This document shows positions 3,872-7,519 of a stretch of 7,519 nt of DNA, piece after piece. Origin of the DNA: Parcubacteria group bacterium GW2011_GWA2_45_30 (GTDB lineage: Bacteria; Patescibacteriota; Minisyncoccia; Sungbacterales; HO2-52-23); NCBI GenBank assembly GCA_001001625.1, contig LCKU01000008.1:1-7519 (forward strand). Direction: 5' to 3'. The notes beneath the pieces were generated by a model, which made no database searches, had not been told where the DNA came from, and saw only the letters and a list, made by a program, of their open reading frames with translations. Position 1 is the first letter of the stretch; the number at the start of each line of letters is the position of its first letter. A program made the position numbers and the translations under genes.

Positions 3872-5857
3872 CTATAGTAATCGTGCAATCAAAAGCGCAA
3901 CTATATTAACTATTTTAATCATGGGATTTATGGCCGGACCAGCCGTGTCTTTGTAAGGATCGCCTACCGTGTCGCCGGTAACCGCGGCCTGATGCGCCGG
4001 GGATTTTTTGCCGCCGTAATTTCCTTCTTCAATATATTTTTTGGCATTATCCCAGGCCGCTCCGCCGGATGTCATGGAAAGCGCGACAAAAAGCCCGGTA
4101 ACAATTGATCCGACAAGTAACCCGCCCAGGCCCTCGGCCGCATGCGAACCCAAAACCAATACCAACAAAATCGGAATTACCACCGGAATCAAGGCCGGAA
4201 TAATCATTTGGCGCAGAGCAGAGCGCGTCACAATATCAACCGCTTTGTCATATTGGGGTTTGGCGGTTCCTTCCATTATTCCTTTAATTTCTCTAAACTG
4301 CCTGCGCACTTCCTCCACCACTCCTTGCGCGGCCTTGCCCACGGCGCGCATAGCGATTGAAGCAAAAAGATAAGGCATCATGCCTCCGATAAAAAGCCCG
4401 ACAATAACATAAGGATTAGAAAGTTCAAAAAATACGATTTTGCCGAAATTCCGCAGTTCTTCAATGTATGACGCAAATAAAACCAGCGCGGCCAAACCGG
4501 CGGATGCGATAGCATATCCTTTAGTTACGGCTTTGGTGGTGTTGCCCACCGCATCCAAAGGATCGGTTCGCTGTCTCACTTCTTCCGGCATTCCCGCCAT
4601 CTCGGCAATCCCGCCCGCATTATCCGTAATCGGTCCAAACGCATCAATGGCTACGATTATTCCTGACATCGCGAGCATAGCCATGGCGGATAACGCAACT
4701 CCGTAAAGCCCGGCAAAAATGAAGGCCAAAAGCATTCCTCCAGAAATTACGATTACCGGCAAAGCGGTCGCCTCCATAGAAAATGCCAATCCCATAATAA
4801 TATTCGTACCGTGTCCGGTGAGTGATGAGCGCGCGATAGTACGTACCGGACGAAATTTTTTAGAAGTATAATATTCCGTGATCATCACCATAAGCGCAGT
4901 TACCACAATACCCAAAAGCGCTGCGATAAAATATGAATTCACCCGCTCTCGCTCAAGCACCGCGGCAAAAACCGGCCACAACATCAACACCGACAATGCC
5001 GATGAGGCCAAAAGTCCGCGATAAAGCCCTCCCATGATATTTCGCGTATGTTCCTGAATCCGCACCGCAAAACTTCCTATAATGGACGCGCATATCGCAA
5101 CCGAGCCGATCAAAAGCGGCAGTATTATTTTTGTCTCATCTCCGGGAAAAAGCAAAGACCCCAGCAGCATCGCGGCAATAGCGGTTACGGCATATGTTTC
5201 AAAAAGATCAGCGGCCATGCCGGCGCAATCTCCCACGTTATCTCCTACATTGTCGGCAATCACCGCCGGGTTGCGCGGATCATCCTCCGGAATTCCCGCC
5301 TCCACTTTACCCACCAAATCCGCGCCCACATCCGCGCCTTTAGTGTATATCCCTCCGCCTAGGCGCGCGAAAACCGAAATTAATGAACTGCCGAAAGCCA
5401 ACCCGATCAGCGGATCAACTTCACCCACCAAATAATAAAATACGCTGACCGAAAGAAGCCCCAAACCCACTACCAAAAATCCGGTAACCGATCCTCCCAA
5501 AAAAGCCACCCGGAAGGCACGCGAAAGCCCGATGCGCGCCGCCTCGGCCGTGCGAACATTGGCATCCACCGCAGTCATCATGCCCAGATATCCGACCAGA
5601 GCCGATACAAAAGCGCCGGCTAAAAATCCTGCGGCCAGGGTGCCGTCAAACACGTTCCACAAAATTATCGCAATTATAATGGCCACGACCGCTACAGTAT
5701 AATTTTGCCGTTTTAAGTACGCGCGCGAGCCATCGCGGATCGCAGTCCAAATTTCAACCTGTTTACCCGATCCGGTTGGGTATTTTTTTACCCAGTAGGC
5801 GAGTAGAAAAGCATAAGCGATGGATAAAATGGAAGCGAGGATGGGGAAAATAATCAT
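3872..5857 (-). CDS. hppA: Membrane-bound proton-translocating pyrophosphatase (K+-independent type)
   Basis: The enzyme hydrolyses pyrophosphate and uses the energy to pump ions across the cytoplasmic membrane. The 661-residue product is a polytopic membrane protein of normal family length. Diagnostic blocks are all present: the pyrophosphate/Mg site with DVGADLVGKVEAGIPEDDPRNP (176-197) and DNVGDNVGDCAGMAADLFE (202-220), the GPITDNAGGIAEM loop (408-420), and the C-terminal AAWDNAKKYIE (600-610) and GDTVGDPYKDTAGPAINP (628-645) blocks. In GNTTKAVTKG (438-447) the lysine (442) and threonine (445) are the residues that mark K+-independent H+-PPases, where K+-dependent forms carry alanine. I chose ATG at 5855-5857, giving MIIFPILASILSIAYAF as TM1. 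A longer frame opening with TTG at 5935 reads through the upstream palindromic repeat and adds no family-like sequence. No Shine-Dalgarno site is visible. Confidence 0.96.
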   Translation of the reverse strand: MIIFPILASILSIAYAFLLAYWVKKYPTGSGKQVEIWTAIRDGSRAYLKRQNYTVAVVAIIIAIILWNVFDGTLAAGFLAGAFVSALVGYLGMMTAVDANVRTAEAARIGLSRAFRVAFLGGSVTGFLVVGLGLLSVSVFYYLVGEVDPLIGLAFGSSLISVFARLGGGIYTKGADVGADLVGKVEAGIPEDDPRNPAVIADNVGDNVGDCAGMAADLFETYAVTAIAAMLLGSLLFPGDETKIILPLLIGSVAICASIIGSFAVRIQEHTRNIMGGLYRGLLASSALSVLMLWPVFAAVLERERVNSYFIAALLGIVVTALMVMITEYYTSKKFRPVRTIARSSLTGHGTNIIMGLAFSMEATALPVIVISGGMLLAFIFAGLYGVALSAMAMLAMSGIIVAIDAFGPITDNAGGIAEMAGMPEEVRQRTDPLDAVGNTTKAVTKGYAIASAGLAALVLFASYIEELRNFGKIVFFELSNPYVIVGLFIGGMMPYLFASIAMRAVGKAAQGVVEEVRRQFREIKGIMEGTAKPQYDKAVDIVTRSALRQMIIPALIPVVIPILLVLVLGSHAAEGLGGLLVGSIVTGLFVALSMTSGGAAWDNAKKYIEEGNYGGKKSPAHQAAVTGDTVGDPYKDTAGPAINPMIKIVNIVALLIARLL

Positions 5858-5865
5858 ATTAAAGC

Positions 5866-5968
5866 AGCTAACAGCACGAACAGTAACGAACAGCACTAAC
5901 AGTTTATGTTTTTCTGTTCGCGCTGTTCGCGTCAAGCGCCGAAGGCGCTCCTATTCGCGCTGTTGGTG
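5866..5968. repeat. Nested palindromic repeat between nusA and hppA
   Basis: The spacer holds two direct AACAGCAC(G/T)AACAG units (5870-5883 and 5889-5902) and two inverted partners (5914-5927 and 5951-5964). Each inverted pair matches at about 12 to 13 of 14 positions, so U1 pairs with U4 and U2 with U3 in a nested fold. A perfect side hairpin AGCGCC-GAA-GGCGCT sits at 5935-5949. AACAG recurs four times at 9- to 10-base spacing. The element occupies almost the whole nusA-hppA gap and would fold in the transcript just before the hppA start. It may be a dispersed repeat, a processing site or an attenuator. Confidence 0.7.
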
Positions 5969-5974
5969 ATTATT

Positions 5975-7399
5975 TTATTCTTTTTTCTTTTTGGATATTT
6001 TCTTTTTCTTTGGTTTTTCTGCGGTCTCGGACCTTGGTTCTTCTTTTTTATTTTCTTCAGCGCCTTTTTCCGGCTCCGCGCTTTCAATAGATTTTTCTAC
6101 CACCACATTCTCATCCTCCGCTGTGCCCGCTGCTTCTTCCACCTCCACGACTTTCAAATCAGCAACTTCTTTTACTTCGGATTCTTCCGGCGCCACATTC
6201 TGTTTTGTTCTATCCGAGCGCACATCAATTTTCCAGCCGGTCAATTTGGCGGCCAGCCGCACGTTTTGTCCTTCTTTGCCAATCGCCAACGATAACTCAT
6301 TTTCCGCAACGATCGCGCGCGCTTCTTTGCGGGATGGATTCAGCTGAACATCTTTTACTTTGGCCGGGGACAAGGCATTACCCACGAATTCAGCCGGATC
6401 TTCGGACCATTCAATGATATCAATTTTTTCACCTGAAATTTCATGGATTACGGTCATAACGCGCACCCCTTTTTGCCCCACCATGGAACCCACCGGATCA
6501 ACCCCCTGCTCATGAGAGGTTACGGCAATTTTGGAACGAAATCCCGGCTCGCGCGCCACGGCTTTTATTTCCACCGCCCCGCTGGAAATTTCCGGAACTT
6601 CCAAATCAAATAATTTGCGTAAAAGTTTGGGGTGGGAACGCGAAAGAAAAATATTCGGACCCTTAGCGTTTTTTTCCACCAGCGTGATAATTGCTTTTAC
6701 GCGCTCGCCGATATGATGGCGCTCGCCCGGAATCTGTTCCTCGGCCGGAAGCACGCCGGCGGTACGCCCTATGTCAACAAAAATATTCCTTCCCTCAATC
6801 CTTTGCACAATGCCGGACACCAATTCACCCTCCCGCGATTTAAACTCGTCAAAAACCGCCTCTCTTTCTGCCTCGCGAATTCTTTGGATAATGACCTGCT
6901 TAGCGGTTTGGGCCGCGATCCGACCGAATTCTTCGTGATGCGGCAGCGGAAATTCCAATTCATCCCCGGGTTTTACATCCGGACTTATTTTTTTTGCCTC
7001 CTCAATCTTAATATGCTTCTCTTCGTTAAAACGGACTTTTTTAGGGACTTCTTCGCCGCTTGCCGAAATCTCTTCCGCTTCCTCGTAGCGCGGCCTGTCG
7101 GGAACTTTGGCGCCCGAGGCCTCGGCGTCAGCCATGCGCTTGGCGCGCTCTTCTTCCTCGGCCGCGATTTCCTCCTCGGACTTGATCATTGTCTCATCCA
7201 CGGCAATCTTAATTTGCCGGACATTTACTTTTCCGGTTACCGGATCAAGCGCGGCGCGCACAATTTGTCCACGCTCGCCGTAATCGCGTTTATAGGCCGC
7301 GGCCAAAGCCATCTCAATCGTTTCAATCACTTTTTCTTTGGCAATGCCCTTCTCGTCCGCAATCTGATCTATAGCTTGAGTGAATGACTTAAGATCCAC
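5975..7399 (-). CDS. nusA: Transcription termination/antitermination factor NusA
   Basis: NusA binds RNA polymerase and nascent RNA and modulates pausing, termination and antitermination. The 474-residue product has the N-terminal polymerase-binding domain (1-185; LKSFTQAIDQIADEKGI, AAAYKRDYG, and RIAAQTAKQVIIQRIREAER at 160-179), an S1 domain (about 189-255; GELVSGIVQRIEGRNIFVDIG), KH1 (about 266-345, with DPVGSMVGQKGVRV) and KH2 (about 350-393, ending ENELSLAIGKEGQNVRLAAKLTGWKIDV). Two oddities: an acidic, Ala/Glu-rich insert of roughly 60 residues at about 72-135 inside the N-terminal domain, and no AR repeats but an acidic tail (404-460) ending in a lysine cluster. The start is a GTG at 7397-7399, where conserved similarity begins; no Shine-Dalgarno site is seen. 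infB, a frequent neighbour, does not follow; hppA does. Confidence 0.95.
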   Translation of the reverse strand: MDLKSFTQAIDQIADEKGIAKEKVIETIEMALAAAYKRDYGERGQIVRAALDPVTGKVNVRQIKIAVDETMIKSEEEIAAEEEERAKRMADAEASGAKVPDRPRYEEAEEISASGEEVPKKVRFNEEKHIKIEEAKKISPDVKPGDELEFPLPHHEEFGRIAAQTAKQVIIQRIREAEREAVFDEFKSREGELVSGIVQRIEGRNIFVDIGRTAGVLPAEEQIPGERHHIGERVKAIITLVEKNAKGPNIFLSRSHPKLLRKLFDLEVPEISSGAVEIKAVAREPGFRSKIAVTSHEQGVDPVGSMVGQKGVRVMTVIHEISGEKIDIIEWSEDPAEFVGNALSPAKVKDVQLNPSRKEARAIVAENELSLAIGKEGQNVRLAAKLTGWKIDVRSDRTKQNVAPEESEVKEVADLKVVEVEEAAGTAEDENVVVEKSIESAEPEKGAEENKKEEPRSETAEKPKKKKISKKKKE

Positions 7400-7466
7400 G
7401 AGTATTAAGTATTTAGTATCAAGTATTAAGGTAAAAAACGTCCTTAATACTTAATTCTTAATACTT
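7400..7466. repeat. Nested AT-rich palindrome directly upstream of nusA
   Basis: Four copies of a 9- to 11-base AAGTATTAAG-type word occur: two direct (7401-7410, 7421-7431) and two inverted (7442-7452, 7457-7466). The inner pair 7421-7431/7442-7452 is a perfect 11-bp stem with a 10-base loop; the outer pair can extend it. The structure fills the nusA leader up to the GTG start and could be an operator, an RNA structure masking the start, or an intergenic repeat. Confidence 0.65.
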
Positions 7467-7476
7467 GCTTCTTATT

Positions 7477-7499
7477 AAAAGGGTCCGTTCTCACGGACC
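7477..7499 (-). terminator. Intrinsic-terminator-like hairpin upstream of nusA
   Basis: On the minus strand GGTCCGT and ACGGACC (7493-7499 and 7482-7488) form a perfect 7-bp GC-rich stem closed by a GAGA (GNRA) loop. They are followed after one C by TTTT (complement of 7477-7480) and AATAAG. This would end an upstream minus-strand gene lying beyond the right edge, or act as an attenuator in the nusA leader. The T-run is short. Confidence 0.6.
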
Positions 7500-7519
7500 G
7501 CATACAGTACACAACCAAT

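Noticed and set aside
4041..4706. Several plus-strand frames opposite hppA
   Set aside because: They are antisense shadows of a well-conserved membrane pyrophosphatase and show no domain or start signal.
5858..5935. Longer HppA with 26 extra N-terminal residues from a TTG at 5935
   Set aside because: The extension is encoded by the palindromic intergenic repeat, lacks family-like sequence, and MIIFPILASIL at 5857 already gives a normal first membrane helix.
6632..7387. 251-codon plus-strand frame opposite nusA
   Set aside because: It is antisense to a clear nusA, gives Phe/Leu-rich unlike-protein sequence, and results from codon bias of the real gene.

Overview
The window looks like a piece of a small-genome bacterium of the Candidate Phyla Radiation (Patescibacteria), most likely Parcubacteria-like. 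This is an inference from protein style: a NusA without the C-terminal AR repeats, with an acidic/lysine-rich tail and a large N-terminal insert; a trigger factor carrying a palindromic insertion; small toxin-antitoxin genes; weak or absent Shine-Dalgarno sites; and hypothetical proteins of a kind I associate with that group. UGA is used as a stop (trigger factor, HicA), so recoded lineages such as Gracilibacteria are unlikely. No rRNA or marker gene here fixes the taxonomy.

Layout: every gene but one is on the minus strand, so transcription runs mostly right to left. Right end: a GNRA-loop terminator-like hairpin, a nested AT-rich palindrome, then nusA (GTG start), a palindromic intergenic repeat, and hppA, a K+-independent type H+-pumping membrane pyrophosphatase. 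A perfect 22-bp palindrome with T-runs on both sides ends hppA and the convergent plus-strand gene, a two-TM DUF502-like membrane protein. That gene and the trigger factor gene (tig) diverge from a 79-bp spacer with a good ribosome binding site on each side.

The left half is accessory. tig has a 67-bp palindrome inserted in frame in its PPIase domain. Downstream of tig lies a hicBA toxin-antitoxin pair, followed by a diverged copy of the last 15 codons of tig. The toxin-antitoxin cassette is therefore bracketed by imperfect direct repeats of the tig 3' end. Next come a 118-bp branched palindromic element, a 45-codon ORF that looks like a truncated gene, a 163-residue hypothetical protein with a QSCEGH motif, an AT-rich spacer, and a small antitoxin-like protein whose toxin partner would lie beyond the left edge.

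The core genes serve co-translational folding (Tig), transcription elongation and termination control (NusA) and membrane energetics (HppA). They are interleaved with at least four unrelated palindromic elements and two toxin-antitoxin-like units. The strongest leads are the tig-tail duplication around hicBA and the palindrome translated inside trigger factor.
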